DNA of 64,000 nt from Aquimarina sp. MAR_2010_214 (GTDB lineage: Bacteria; Bacteroidota; Bacteroidia; Flavobacteriales; Flavobacteriaceae): positions 3,658,001 through 3,722,000 of the forward strand of contig NZ_PJMS01000001.1 in the NCBI RefSeq assembly GCF_002846555.1, written 5' to 3'. A program made the position numbers and the translations under genes. Under the pieces are notes generated by a model. That model had not been told where the DNA came from. It saw only the letters and a list, made by a program, of their open reading frames with translations, and searched no databases. Shown here piece after piece: positions 34,694 to 43,461 of this stretch (its first letter is position 1; the number at the start of each line of letters is the position of its first letter).

Positions 34694-35188
34694 TTAATCA
34701 AATTTATATCTGGCACTTACCCCAAAATTAAATATGATATCATCATTAGTATAGCTATCGAAGTATATCTCTGGTCTGAAGTCCAGTGAAACCACTAATG
34801 GAAAATCAAAATTATATTCGATACCGATATCCCCTGTTACAAAACCAAAGGTAGTTAAATCATCATTACGTGTGGCATTGGTATCAAAATCTACTAATCC
34901 GCCTCCAATTCCTGGTCCAACATACCAGTTTAGACCTTCGTTTATATTAAAAACCCATTGGTATGTTCCGGTTAGCTTTATAGCATTATAGTTTCTTTTT
35001 CCTTGAACCCCAAGTCCTATTTCCATTCTTGTTTTAGAGCTTAAAGCATTTTGATATGAGGCTTCTGCCCAAAAACCATCTCCTTCACTTATACGTAAAC
35101 CAATAGTATGTTCAGAAATTTCCTGAGATTGTATATTATAAGTACAAAGAAATAAAAAAGGAATTATAAATAATATATACTTCGTCAT
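34694..35188 (-). CDS. small outer-membrane beta-barrel protein, tandem copy 2 (164 aa)
   Basis: Signal peptide MTKYILFIIPFLFLCTYNIQSQ, then EHTIGLRISEGDGFWAEASYQ and a barrel pattern (GTYQWVFNINEGLNWYVGPG, FDFPLVVSLDFRPEIY) ending SARYKFD. It is a diverged tandem paralog of the downstream gene, about 100 bases away on the same strand. The pair probably arose by an old duplication. Function unknown. Confidence 0.78.
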   Translation of the reverse strand: MTKYILFIIPFLFLCTYNIQSQEISEHTIGLRISEGDGFWAEASYQNALSSKTRMEIGLGVQGKRNYNAIKLTGTYQWVFNINEGLNWYVGPGIGGGLVDFDTNATRNDDLTTFGFVTGDIGIEYNFDFPLVVSLDFRPEIYFDSYTNDDIIFNFGVSARYKFD

Positions 35189-35278
35189 AATCGTAAATAG
35201 TGATTTCCTATTCTCGACTATAACGTCATAAATCTTCTATTCTGTAAACAGAAATCCTAAATCTTTGTTAAGATTAAA

Positions 35279-36091
35279 CTAGTTGCTTTGTAGCTGCATG
35301 TCTGTACTCTCAAAAATCTTATCTGCAGAATCAGCTATAAATCCATTAAAAATAGCATCTTGATCATTTTTATGGCGATAAGAAAACTCATAATAACATG
35401 ATGTGATTTGTTTAACATTTTCTTCAAATTCGACCTCGACCACATCGGCCAAAATACTTGATTGCTCTAATAACTGGGATGGAGAACCTTTTATTTCACC
35501 TCCAGAAGTATTCATTTTAAAACCATTCTTTTTGAGAAATTCATTTACCTGAGATAGATCTTTAAATGTTTGAAGTTTGTTGACATCTACTGTGAAATGA
35601 TTAGAACAAAATCCATTGACATATACCCAGGCTGCATATTCTGATGCTACGAGAAGTTTTTTGTAAATTTCGTAGGATGGTTTATCCCAAACTCTACCTT
35701 TTAGAATGAGGTTTTCCTCCTGAAATTTTTTCTGATCTGTTTCATTTAAAATATTCTGAATATCTCTATTTAGTTCCAGAGAAAACTCTTCCAGAATCAA
35801 TTCACTAATGAAGATTTTTGGTGCGTTAACATTACTCTTATGTTCAAAATGTTTTGCATACAATTTTTTAGCTTTAAAATAGTATTCTTCTTTAAATTCA
35901 TAGCCCATTGCAATAAATGGTCTTGCTAGAACATCTATACTTACTCTTGGATCATTAAAAGTGCGTATAGCAATATGATCATTAAAAACAGTATTGCCTT
36001 CTGTTTCAAATAAAGATCTAATTTTTTGTGCAGAAGGGGTTTTTATAGTGTATTGTTTCCAAAGCTCTTCAAAAAATTGGGTCAAATCCAT
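35279..36091 (-). CDS. DUF1338 family protein (2-oxoadipate dioxygenase/decarboxylase-like)
   Basis: A 270-residue member of DUF1338, whose studied members (bacterial HglS, plant relatives) turn 2-oxoadipate into D-2-hydroxyglutarate with Fe(II) and O2. The start at 36091 gives MDLTQFFEELWKQY; a longer frame to 36169 is rejected because a TAATTTTG -7 box at 36115-36122 lies inside it. Candidate metal ligands are FNDHIAIRTF (~38) and CSNHFTVDV (~165), with an Glu near VEVEFEENV. It is shorter than HglS (about 460). Divergent to an Lrp regulator and a YdiJ-like dehydrogenase, it fits lysine or 2-oxoadipate breakdown. Confidence 0.82.
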   Translation of the reverse strand: MDLTQFFEELWKQYTIKTPSAQKIRSLFETEGNTVFNDHIAIRTFNDPRVSIDVLARPFIAMGYEFKEEYYFKAKKLYAKHFEHKSNVNAPKIFISELILEEFSLELNRDIQNILNETDQKKFQEENLILKGRVWDKPSYEIYKKLLVASEYAAWVYVNGFCSNHFTVDVNKLQTFKDLSQVNEFLKKNGFKMNTSGGEIKGSPSQLLEQSSILADVVEVEFEENVKQITSCYYEFSYRHKNDQDAIFNGFIADSADKIFESTDMQLQSN

Positions 36092-36114
36092 TTTAATTAT
36101 ATTTTTATTTAAGG

Positions 36115-36122
36115 CAAAATTA
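36115..36122 (-). promoter_or_regulatory. -7 element (TAATTTTG) of the DUF1338 gene
   Basis: Minus-strand TAATTTTG fits the consensus, 23 bases before the ATG at 36091, and decides that start. -33 is weak. Confidence 0.5.
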
Positions 36123-36254
36123 TTATTTTTGACTATTATTGTATGTATATATATTATTTTTAGTTCCAATTGTATAAATTTTGTGTCAAATTAATGATAA
36201 TGTTTTGTTTTTGTTATCAATTTTGACTGCAAGTGTTTTAAATTTTTTAGGAGT

Positions 36255-36740
36255 ATGAATCATTTTGATTATATAGATCAGCAGATATTATTACAGATAC
36301 GTGAAGATGCTAGGAAACCTTTTTCTCAAATAGCAGAAAATTTAAAAATTTCTAATTCTTTAGTACATCAAAGAATTAAAAAACTTAAGCAGCGTGGTGT
36401 GATAAAGAAAGCTGAGTTTGTTGTAGATGAAAAACAGATAGGTTTTAAAACAAAATCTTATGTTGGTATTCGTTTGCGAGAGGCTAGATACGCAAAAGAA
36501 GTAGTTGATGGTTTAAAAAAAATTCCAGAAATATTAGAATGTAGCTATGTTTCTGGGCATTATGCTATTTTCATTCTTATTTTTGCATTTGACAACCATC
36601 ATTTACGTAAGATTCTTTATGAACAGGTACATCAAATTGATGGAGTAGCAGGAACGGATAGTTTTATTTGTTTTGATACTAATTTCAAAAGGCAGGTTTC
36701 TTTAAATTCTTTAGGAAAGAATATTTCATACGATGGATAA
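36255..36740 (+). CDS. Lrp/AsnC family transcriptional regulator
   Basis: A 161-residue feast/famine regulator: N-terminal helix-turn-helix (DYIDQQILLQIREDARKPFSQIAENLKISNSLVHQRIKKL, about 4-43) and C-terminal RAM ligand-binding domain (SYVGIRL, YVSGHYAIFILIFAF). It overlaps the following dehydrogenase gene by 8 bases and faces the DUF1338 gene across about 160 bases. This family senses amino acids, often lysine, aspartate or branched-chain ones, so it probably controls both neighbours in response to an amino acid. Confidence 0.93.
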   Translation: MNHFDYIDQQILLQIREDARKPFSQIAENLKISNSLVHQRIKKLKQRGVIKKAEFVVDEKQIGFKTKSYVGIRLREARYAKEVVDGLKKIPEILECSYVSGHYAIFILIFAFDNHHLRKILYEQVHQIDGVAGTDSFICFDTNFKRQVSLNSLGKNISYDG

Positions 36741-39651
36741 AAGTATATTGACATCTTTACAAAACCAACTAGAAGGTCAACTAGAATTTGATACTTTGTT
36801 TACTGCTTTATACGCTACAGACGCTTCGGTATACCGTAGAATCCCATTGGCAGTAGCATTTCCAAAGTCAATACAAGACGTAAAAAAAATAGTTGCTTTT
36901 GCATCCCAGTACAATGTTGGTATTATTCCCAGAACCGCAGGGACTTCACTTGCAGGGCAATGTGTAGGAGATGGTATTGTGGTAGATGTTTCTAAATATT
37001 TTACTAAAATAATTGCAATAGATAAAACAAAAAAAACGGTGACCGTTCAACCAGGAGTAATACGGGATGATCTTAATCGTTTTTTGAAACCATATGGATT
37101 ATTTTTTGGCCCCAACACATCAACATCTAATCGTTGTATGATAGGAGGAATGGTAGGGAATAATAGTAGTGGTACTACATCTATCCAATATGGGGTTACA
37201 AGAGATAAAGTCTTAGAATTGCAAACCATATTGTCTGATGGTAGTGAAGTTACCTTTTCTGAAATATCATCAAATGATTTTGAGGTAAAACGAAATTTGG
37301 ATACTCTAGAAGGAGAAATCTACAAGAAAATCTATACCGAACTTTCTTCTAAAGAGGTTCAACAACAAATTGCTACTCATTTTCCTAAACCCGAAATCCA
37401 TCGCCGCAGCACAGGTTACGCTATTGATGAACTAATCGATTCTGAGGTGTTTTTTGAAACGAAAACACATTTTAATATGTGTAAGCTTCTTACGGGAAGT
37501 GAAGGTACATTAGCTTTTACAACACAAATTACATTGCAGTTAGATGAGCTCCCGCCAGAAGAAGCGTTAATGATTGCAGCGCATTTTAGAACTATTGATG
37601 ATTGTATGAGAGCTGTAAAGCCTGTAATGCAACATTCGCTATTTACTTGCGAAATGATGGATAAAACCATTTTGGATTGCACGAAAAACAATATCGAACA
37701 ATTGAAGAATCGTTTTTTTATTGTTGATGATCCTGAAGCAATTCTCATGCTGGAACTTAGAGCAGATGATGCTGATCATTTAGAACAACAAAAAGACAAC
37801 CTGTTAAAAACTCTGGATGATTCAAAGCTAAGTTATGCTAATCCAATTTTACACAGGAAAGAAATAGATAAAGCTTTAGAGCTAAGAAAAGCAGGATTGG
37901 GATTATTAGGTAATATTGTTGGCGATAAGAAAGCCGTTGCCTGTATCGAGGATACAGCGGTTGCTATCCCTGATTTAGCGGAGTATATATCAGAATTTGC
38001 TGATTTAATGAAGTCTTATGATCAACAAGCTGTGTATTATGCACATGCAGGAGCAGGAGAAATTCATCTTCGACCTATTCTGGATCTGAAAAAAAGTAAT
38101 GATGTAATTCTATTTAAAAAAATAACAGATGATGTAGCATCTTTGGTAAAGAAATATCAAGGTTCTATGAGTGGTGAACATGGTGATGGTATTGTGAGAG
38201 CAGGGTATATACCTTTTATGATTGGGGAAGATAATTATAAGATTTTAGAACGCATTAAAAACACATTTGATCCTAAATCTATTTTTAACCCGGGCAAGAT
38301 TATAGATGCCTATCCTATGGATCAAAAACTACGATATGAAATAGATAGAAAAGAACCAGAGATAGATACTATTTTTGATTTTACCGACTCGATGGGAATC
38401 CTAAGAGCTACAGAAAAATGTAATGGTAGTGGTGATTGTCGTAAGTCTGTAGAAGAAGGAGGTACCATGTGCCCCAGTTACCGAGCTACAAAAAATGAAA
38501 AAGATACTACTAGAGGTAGAGCAAATACACTGAGGGAGTTTTTAACCAATAGCGAAAAGGTTAATAAATTTGATAATAGAGAATTAAAAGAAGTTTTTGA
38601 CCTCTGTTTAAGTTGTAAAGGATGTTCTAGTGAGTGCCCCTCTAATGTAGATGTAGCTACACTGAAGGCAGAGTTTGAATATCAATATCAAAAAGAAAAT
38701 GGAGTATCGTTACGTACAAAGCTCTTTGCTAATAGTAATCGATTGAATGATATGGGGAGAATTGCTCCCGGTTTAACAAATTTTTTCTTTACAAATGCAC
38801 TAACATCCGGGATTTTAAAATCTACATTGGGTATTGCTAAAAAACGAAATTTACCTTTGTTAAGCAAACAATCCTTAAGAGGTTGGTGTAATCAAAATAT
38901 AAAAAAAATACAACCTGAGCGGTCTATAAAAACGGTATACTTTTTTATAGATGAATTTACAAATCATCTCGATGCCGAAATTGGGATAGATGCTATCGAG
39001 CTACTCGTTAAATTAAAGTATGAAGTAAAAATAGTTGATCATAAAGAAAGCGGGCGAACTTTTATATCGAAAGGATTATTAAAACAAGCCAAAACTCTTG
39101 CAAATCTTAATGTTGAAACCTTCAGTAATTATATTACAGAAGAAACTCCTCTAATCGGGTTAGAACCTTCTGCGATACTTACCTTTAGAGATGAATATTT
39201 ACGATTGACTGATGATAAAGAAAAAGCAAAATCAGTGGCAGCACATACTTTCCTGATTGATGAATTCCTGCATTCAGAAATCGAAAAAGGAAATATAACT
39301 GCTGATTTGTTTACTACAGATACCAAAATAATTAAAATACATGGGCACTGCCATCAAAAGGCTTTATCTGGCATACATAATACATTTTCGATACTAAATT
39401 TACCTAAAAACTTCAATGTTACTATTATCCCATCTGGATGTTGTGGTATGGCAGGGTCTTTTGGATATGAGAAAGAACATTATGATATTAGTATGCAAAT
39501 AGGGGAGCAGACCTTATTTCCGTCAGTTAGAAAAACACCCGAAAATACTATTATTGTTGCTGTAGGTACTAGCTGCAGACATCAAATAAAAGATGGGACG
39601 CAACGAGAAGCGTTACACCCCATTAGTATTCTAAAAAAAGCTTTATTGTAA
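36733..39651 (+). CDS. FAD-binding and Fe-S dehydrogenase, YdiJ-like (putative D-2-hydroxyglutarate dehydrogenase)
   Basis: A 972-residue fusion of a GlcD-type flavoprotein and a GlpC-type iron-sulfur protein. Seen: FAD-binding PCMH part (IIPRTAGTSLAGQCVGDG ~65, GGMVGNNSSGTTSIQYG ~138), C-terminal oxidase part with SGEHGDGIVR (~482), two cysteine clusters including CLSCKGCSSECPSNV (~625), and one clear CCG-type site SGCCGMAGSFGYE (~902). E. coli YdiJ of similar layout (about 1018 aa) oxidises D-2-hydroxyglutarate. Translationally coupled to the Lrp gene. D-lactate or another 2-hydroxy acid remains possible as substrate. Confidence 0.87.
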   Translation: MDKSILTSLQNQLEGQLEFDTLFTALYATDASVYRRIPLAVAFPKSIQDVKKIVAFASQYNVGIIPRTAGTSLAGQCVGDGIVVDVSKYFTKIIAIDKTKKTVTVQPGVIRDDLNRFLKPYGLFFGPNTSTSNRCMIGGMVGNNSSGTTSIQYGVTRDKVLELQTILSDGSEVTFSEISSNDFEVKRNLDTLEGEIYKKIYTELSSKEVQQQIATHFPKPEIHRRSTGYAIDELIDSEVFFETKTHFNMCKLLTGSEGTLAFTTQITLQLDELPPEEALMIAAHFRTIDDCMRAVKPVMQHSLFTCEMMDKTILDCTKNNIEQLKNRFFIVDDPEAILMLELRADDADHLEQQKDNLLKTLDDSKLSYANPILHRKEIDKALELRKAGLGLLGNIVGDKKAVACIEDTAVAIPDLAEYISEFADLMKSYDQQAVYYAHAGAGEIHLRPILDLKKSNDVILFKKITDDVASLVKKYQGSMSGEHGDGIVRAGYIPFMIGEDNYKILERIKNTFDPKSIFNPGKIIDAYPMDQKLRYEIDRKEPEIDTIFDFTDSMGILRATEKCNGSGDCRKSVEEGGTMCPSYRATKNEKDTTRGRANTLREFLTNSEKVNKFDNRELKEVFDLCLSCKGCSSECPSNVDVATLKAEFEYQYQKENGVSLRTKLFANSNRLNDMGRIAPGLTNFFFTNALTSGILKSTLGIAKKRNLPLLSKQSLRGWCNQNIKKIQPERSIKTVYFFIDEFTNHLDAEIGIDAIELLVKLKYEVKIVDHKESGRTFISKGLLKQAKTLANLNVETFSNYITEETPLIGLEPSAILTFRDEYLRLTDDKEKAKSVAAHTFLIDEFLHSEIEKGNITADLFTTDTKIIKIHGHCHQKALSGIHNTFSILNLPKNFNVTIIPSGCCGMAGSFGYEKEHYDISMQIGEQTLFPSVRKTPENTIIVAVGTSCRHQIKDGTQREALHPISILKKALL

Positions 39652-39711
39652 ATAAGATTTTAAAATTGGAAGTTTCAAAGAAATGTTAAGTTCAAAAATT
39701 ATACTAAAATA

Positions 39712-40293
39712 TCATCCATGTATAGTTTCAGAAGTGCCGTAGTTTTGAATAAGTTCTCCTTCAAATTTTAATAAATCTTCCCATTGTTTATCTACATCAA
39801 TACCTTTTCCATATTTACGTGCAAAACCGATAAATGTGGTGTAATGACCAGCTTCACTAATCATTAAATCATGATAGAATTTTGATAGTTCAGGATCTTT
39901 TATTTTTTTTGAAAGAAGCTTAAATCGTTCGCAACTTCGGGCTTCGATCATTGCTGAAAATAACAACCGATTAACTAAGCTTTGCTTACGACTGCCACCT
40001 TTAATACCATATTTAAACAGTTCATTTACATAACTGTCTTTTCGTTCTCGACCTAATTTATAACCACGCTTTTTAATAATTTCATGAACCATTTCAAAAT
40101 GCTGTAATTCTTCTTGTGCCAAAGTTAATAAATCGGTAACCAAATCAGTATGTTCAGAATTTAACGTAATAATGGTAATGGCATTTGTGGCTGCTTTTTG
40201 TTCACACCATGCGTGATCGGTTAAAATTTCTTCAATATTTGTTTCCGCAAGAGTTGCCCAACGTGGATCTGTTGCCAGTTTTAAACCAAGCAT
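39712..40293 (-). CDS. miaE: tRNA-(ms2io6A)-hydroxylase MiaE family, copy 2
   Basis: A 193-residue paralog of 29325-29906 with the same ligands: EEILTDHAWCEQKA, QEELQHFEMVH, MIEARSCERFKL, SEAGHYTTF. Both end in a Thr-(I/V)-HG tail. It has a full promoter at 40329-40358. Two MiaE-like genes 10 kb apart are notable; one may act on another substrate. Confidence 0.88.
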   Translation of the reverse strand: MLGLKLATDPRWATLAETNIEEILTDHAWCEQKAATNAITIITLNSEHTDLVTDLLTLAQEELQHFEMVHEIIKKRGYKLGRERKDSYVNELFKYGIKGGSRKQSLVNRLLFSAMIEARSCERFKLLSKKIKDPELSKFYHDLMISEAGHYTTFIGFARKYGKGIDVDKQWEDLLKFEGELIQNYGTSETIHG

Positions 40294-40328
40294 ATTTGTT
40301 TTGTTTTAAGATAAATATAAAGTATTGC

Positions 40329-40358
40329 CAAAGATACGTTTTGCGATTTTTATTTCAA
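40329..40358 (-). promoter_or_regulatory. promoter of the second miaE (TTG-N19-TATCTTTG)
   Basis: On the minus strand, TTG (40358-40356) and TATCTTTG (40336-40329) are 19 bases apart, matching the Bacteroidota consensus; the ATG lies about 36 bases downstream. Confidence 0.7.
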
Positions 40359-40473
40359 TGATTCTGGCAACTAACTTATTAATATATGATTTTTCAAAAT
40401 ATTTATGTTCACATATCAATTGCTGGCATTAACTAAAAGGTGAGTATAGCTGATTATGATTTCTTGAGAGATG

Positions 40474-41310
40474 TTATTCTTGATTTATCATGAAAGAGGC
40501 TTGTAGAGCTTCGGTATTAATTTCTAAGCTTTCGGCCTCTTCAATTGATTCTTCATAGTTTTTCATCGATTCACTTTCATAGTGAACCAATTTCCACGCA
40601 GCATCATGGTATTCTAATGAAGTTAGATTTTCTATCCAGTCGCCAGAATTTAGATAGAGGCAGGAACCATTCTTATCACTATATTCTCGCATTTGAGGTT
40701 GATGAATATGGCCACAGATCACATAACTATATTTATTTTTAACAGCTAACTCTGCAGCAACATCTTCAAAATCATTGACATATTTTACTGCTTTTTTTAC
40801 ACTGTTTTTAATTTTCTTAGAAAGTGAGAATTTTTCTTTTCCTATACGTACCAGAAACCAATTAATAGCTTGATTAAAAAGAATAAGCATGTCATATCCC
40901 CAACCGCCTAACTTAGCTAACCATTTTGCGTTTTGGATTGAAGCATCAAAAACATCTCCATGAAAGAACCATGCTTTTTTACCATCTAATTCTAACACGA
41001 GTTTATCAACTAATTTAAAATGCCCCATTTGGGTGTCACTAAACTTACGAAGCATCTCATCGTGATTACCTGTGATATAGATAACCTCTGTTCCTTTTGA
41101 TGCAAATGAAATGATCTTTTTGATAACCTTAAGGTGAGATTTAGGAAAGTATCGTTTTCTAAATTGCCAGATATCTATAATATCACCGTTAAGAATAAGA
41201 GTTTTTGGTTTGATACTATTTAGATAGTTGAGAAGCTCTTTTGCATGACATCCATAAGTACCAAGATGGATGTCAGAAATTACAACAAGCTCTACAATAC
41301 GTTTTTTCAT
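40474..41310 (-). CDS. metallophosphoesterase, UDP-2,3-diacylglucosamine diphosphatase-like
   Basis: A calcineurin-like phosphoesterase. From the ATG at 41310 it has 278 residues starting MKKRIVELVVISDIHLG; a longer start at 41328 adds six residues and is less likely. Metal motifs are complete: SDIHLG, LNGDIIDIW, TGNHDEML, FHGDVFD and CGHIHQP. It is related to LpxH-type enzymes that cut UDP-diacylglucosamine in lipid A synthesis. It is longer than E. coli LpxH (240), so another substrate is possible. It stands alone on its strand. Confidence 0.86.
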   Translation of the reverse strand: MKKRIVELVVISDIHLGTYGCHAKELLNYLNSIKPKTLILNGDIIDIWQFRKRYFPKSHLKVIKKIISFASKGTEVIYITGNHDEMLRKFSDTQMGHFKLVDKLVLELDGKKAWFFHGDVFDASIQNAKWLAKLGGWGYDMLILFNQAINWFLVRIGKEKFSLSKKIKNSVKKAVKYVNDFEDVAAELAVKNKYSYVICGHIHQPQMREYSDKNGSCLYLNSGDWIENLTSLEYHDAAWKLVHYESESMKNYEESIEEAESLEINTEALQASFMINQE

Positions 41311-41456
41311 GCAATACAATAATATCACAAATAAAGCGAAGGTATTTTGAAATTCAATTACGATAACATAAGCATATTGTTAAGAAACCTTCACTAATTA
41401 TTTGGAAATATTAATTGGGTATTAACAAATACTCAACGAACTTAGAGAAATAGACT

Positions 41457-41503
41457 AATATCCAATCCCGGTTTAACTCATGTAATAACCGAGATTGAAT
41501 ATT
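41457..41503 (-). terminator. 17-bp hairpin after the LRR lipoprotein gene
   Basis: AATATCCAATCCCGGTT (41457-41473) and AACCGAGATTGAATATT (41487-41503) pair fully as minus-strand RNA with two G-U pairs and a 13-base loop. It starts 8 bases after the stop of the LRR gene. No T-run follows, so it may protect the mRNA end rather than terminate. Confidence 0.6.
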
Positions 41504-41510
41504 ACACAAC

Positions 41511-43367
41511 TTACTGGCAGGTTACCCCTTGATCTATATAGATAGCTGTTCCGTAGTTCGTTCTAAGGTTACATACTGCTTGAGGTATAGTCGTCAAGGA
41601 ATTGTTTCGCAAAAACAACACATCTAAATTGGTCAGGTTCCCGATTTGAGAAGGGATGCTGGATAGGACATTACCTTTCAAATCTAAATACCATAATTTG
41701 GTTAGTTTCCCGATTTCTGAAGAGATACTGATTAGGGAATTGTTACTCAAAAATAACTCCTTCAAATTGACCAGATTTCCAATTTCTGAGGGGATGCTGG
41801 ACAGGGAATTGTCTGCCAAAGATAATAAGGTTAAGTTGGCTAAGTTTCCTATTTCCGAGGAGATGCTAGTCAGGGAATTGTTAGACAAGTTCAAATTCGT
41901 TAACTTGATCAGGCTTCCGATTTGAGAAGGGAAGCTAGTTAGGGAATTGTTATTTAACTTTAAGTCTGTTAAATTGGCTAGGTTTCCAATTTCTTGAGAG
42001 ATACTAGTTAGGGAATTGTTACCCAAGTGTAGGATCGTTAACTTGGTCAGGTTACCGATTTGAGAAGGGAAGCTAGTTAGGGAATTGTTACCCAAAAATA
42101 ACCGCGTTAAATTGGTTAGGTTACCGATTTCCGAAGGTATGCTAGTTAGGGAATTACCTTCCAAGCTTAAATACCATAATTTAGTCAAGTTACCGATTTC
42201 CATAGGAATTACTGTAAGGTTTTTATTTCTTAAATTCAATCCGGTTACGTTTCCATTCTGGTGGGTTACCCCACTCCAGGAATCCATAGTTTGATCGGTG
42301 AGGTTCCAACCCAGGGTATTATTGAGATTCGTATTATAGAGTTTGATTAAAATTTCCCTATCTGATAATTGGACCACAACAGTCACTGTATATTCCTGTG
42401 TAGTACTATCTCCTGCGGTTACTGTATAGGTAAGAGCATTGGTGAAATCCTGCGTTACTTCATTGCCAGGTGATACAGTTGCCTGCTGGGCAGACAATGC
42501 TATGGTTGGCTTTAATGCAGTTACATCTGTTCCAGAAGGTACGGTTGCAGTAATAGTATGTGTAGTTTCATCGATCTCTGCAGTTACATCTGCTGAGAGG
42601 GCGGTATTTATTGAAGCTGCTAATACAAAGACAGTGATTGCTTTTTCTGTATTTGGAGCTATGGTTACCGTTACGGTATATCCTTGTGTGGTACTATCCA
42701 CTGCAGTTACGGTATAGGTAACGGCATTAGTGAAATTTTGTACTATCTCATTACCTGGTGTTACTGTAGCTTGGGAAGACAAGGTAATACTTGGCTTTAA
42801 TGCAGTCATATCTGTTCCAGAAGGTACGGTTGCGGTAATAGTATGGGTGGTTTCATCAATGGTAGCTGTTACATCAGCAGAGAGGGCGTTGTTTTGTGAA
42901 GCGGTAAATACAAAGGAGGTAATTGCTTTTTCTGTATTTGAGACTACTATTACCGTAACGGTATATGCTTGTTTAGACCCATCCTGTGCAGTTACGGTAT
43001 AGTTACGAGCATTGGTAAAATCCTGTGCCATTTCATTACCCGGGGCTACAGTGGCTTGAGCAGACAGGGTTATGCTAGGTTGTAAAGCAGTTACATTCGT
43101 TCCGTAAGGTACTGTTACAGTAATGGTATAGGCGTTCTCATCGATCACAGCGGTTACATCCTCAGTCAAGGCGTTGTTTAGTGAAGTGGTAAATACAAAG
43201 GCGGTAATTGCTTTTTCATTACTTAAATCTGCTGCTGGTGGTGGCGTAGTATCATCATCGCTACTACAGCTATATTGCATAAAGAGCAAGACAATAAGTA
43301 TTCCTGTTGTAAATAATTGTTTGAAGAAGTTTCTTTGTCTAGTGTGGTTCCAATGTATAGTAATCAT
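41511..43367 (-). CDS. surface lipoprotein with three DUF5018-like repeats and leucine-rich repeats
   Basis: A 618-residue lipoprotein. The signal is MITIHWNHTRQRNFFKQL..., with lipobox MQYSCSSDDD. Three ~85-residue beta repeats follow (KAITAFVF / KAITSFVF / KAITVFVL, each ending YTVTV), then, from about 390, nine to ten 23-residue leucine-rich repeats of the type SLTSIPSEIGNLTNLTRLFL. The last 30 residues (CNLRTNYGTAIYIDQGVTCQ) hold two Cys that may cap the LRRs. It is probably surface-displayed; binding to a ligand is inferred from LRRs. Signal peptide and promoter are almost identical to those of the 44143-46206 gene. Confidence 0.85.
   Translation of the reverse strand: MITIHWNHTRQRNFFKQLFTTGILIVLLFMQYSCSSDDDTTPPPAADLSNEKAITAFVFTTSLNNALTEDVTAVIDENAYTITVTVPYGTNVTALQPSITLSAQATVAPGNEMAQDFTNARNYTVTAQDGSKQAYTVTVIVVSNTEKAITSFVFTASQNNALSADVTATIDETTHTITATVPSGTDMTALKPSITLSSQATVTPGNEIVQNFTNAVTYTVTAVDSTTQGYTVTVTIAPNTEKAITVFVLAASINTALSADVTAEIDETTHTITATVPSGTDVTALKPTIALSAQQATVSPGNEVTQDFTNALTYTVTAGDSTTQEYTVTVVVQLSDREILIKLYNTNLNNTLGWNLTDQTMDSWSGVTHQNGNVTGLNLRNKNLTVIPMEIGNLTKLWYLSLEGNSLTSIPSEIGNLTNLTRLFLGNNSLTSFPSQIGNLTKLTILHLGNNSLTSISQEIGNLANLTDLKLNNNSLTSFPSQIGSLIKLTNLNLSNNSLTSISSEIGNLANLTLLSLADNSLSSIPSEIGNLVNLKELFLSNNSLISISSEIGKLTKLWYLDLKGNVLSSIPSQIGNLTNLDVLFLRNNSLTTIPQAVCNLRTNYGTAIYIDQGVTCQ
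41570..42240 (-). repeat. tandem 69-bp repeats encoding leucine-rich repeats
   Basis: About nine 69-bp units with a recurring AGGGAATTGTTA-type block, each coding one 23-residue LRR. Units differ by 15-35 percent, and alternation of IPSEIG with FPSQIG/ISSEIG types suggests duplication in pairs. The antisense strand is open over long stretches only because of the periodicity. Confidence 0.8.
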
Positions 43368-43461
43368 AATTATAGGTTTTTATAACACAAAATTAGTTGG
43401 TGTGGTATTCTTAAGAAACCCTGTTTTCTATGAAAAATGCCCCCCTGTTTTCAGGAGGGGG
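43251..43461 (-). repeat. shared 5' module, copy A (terminator + promoter + signal peptide)
   Basis: About 210 bases nearly identical to 46089-46299: hairpin CCCCCCTG-TTTT-CAGGAGGGGG (43440-43461), minus-strand -7 box TAATTTTG (43388-43395), and the first ~40 codons of the lipoprotein up to the acidic run. Identity ends just inside the mature protein on one side and at the hairpin on the other. Confidence 0.85.

Noticed and set aside
36092..36169. 26-residue N-terminal extension of the DUF1338 protein
   Set aside because: A -7 promoter box lies inside the extension, and the family begins at the MDLTQFFEELW segment.
41570..42240. CRISPR-like regular repeats
   Set aside because: The repeats are 69 bp, in frame and code leucine-rich repeats; no spacers or cas genes.
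41656..43002. Series of repeated open frames on the plus strand opposite the LRR lipoprotein gene
   Set aside because: They repeat with the 69-bp and DUF5018 periods and are artefacts of the antisense of repeated coding DNA.
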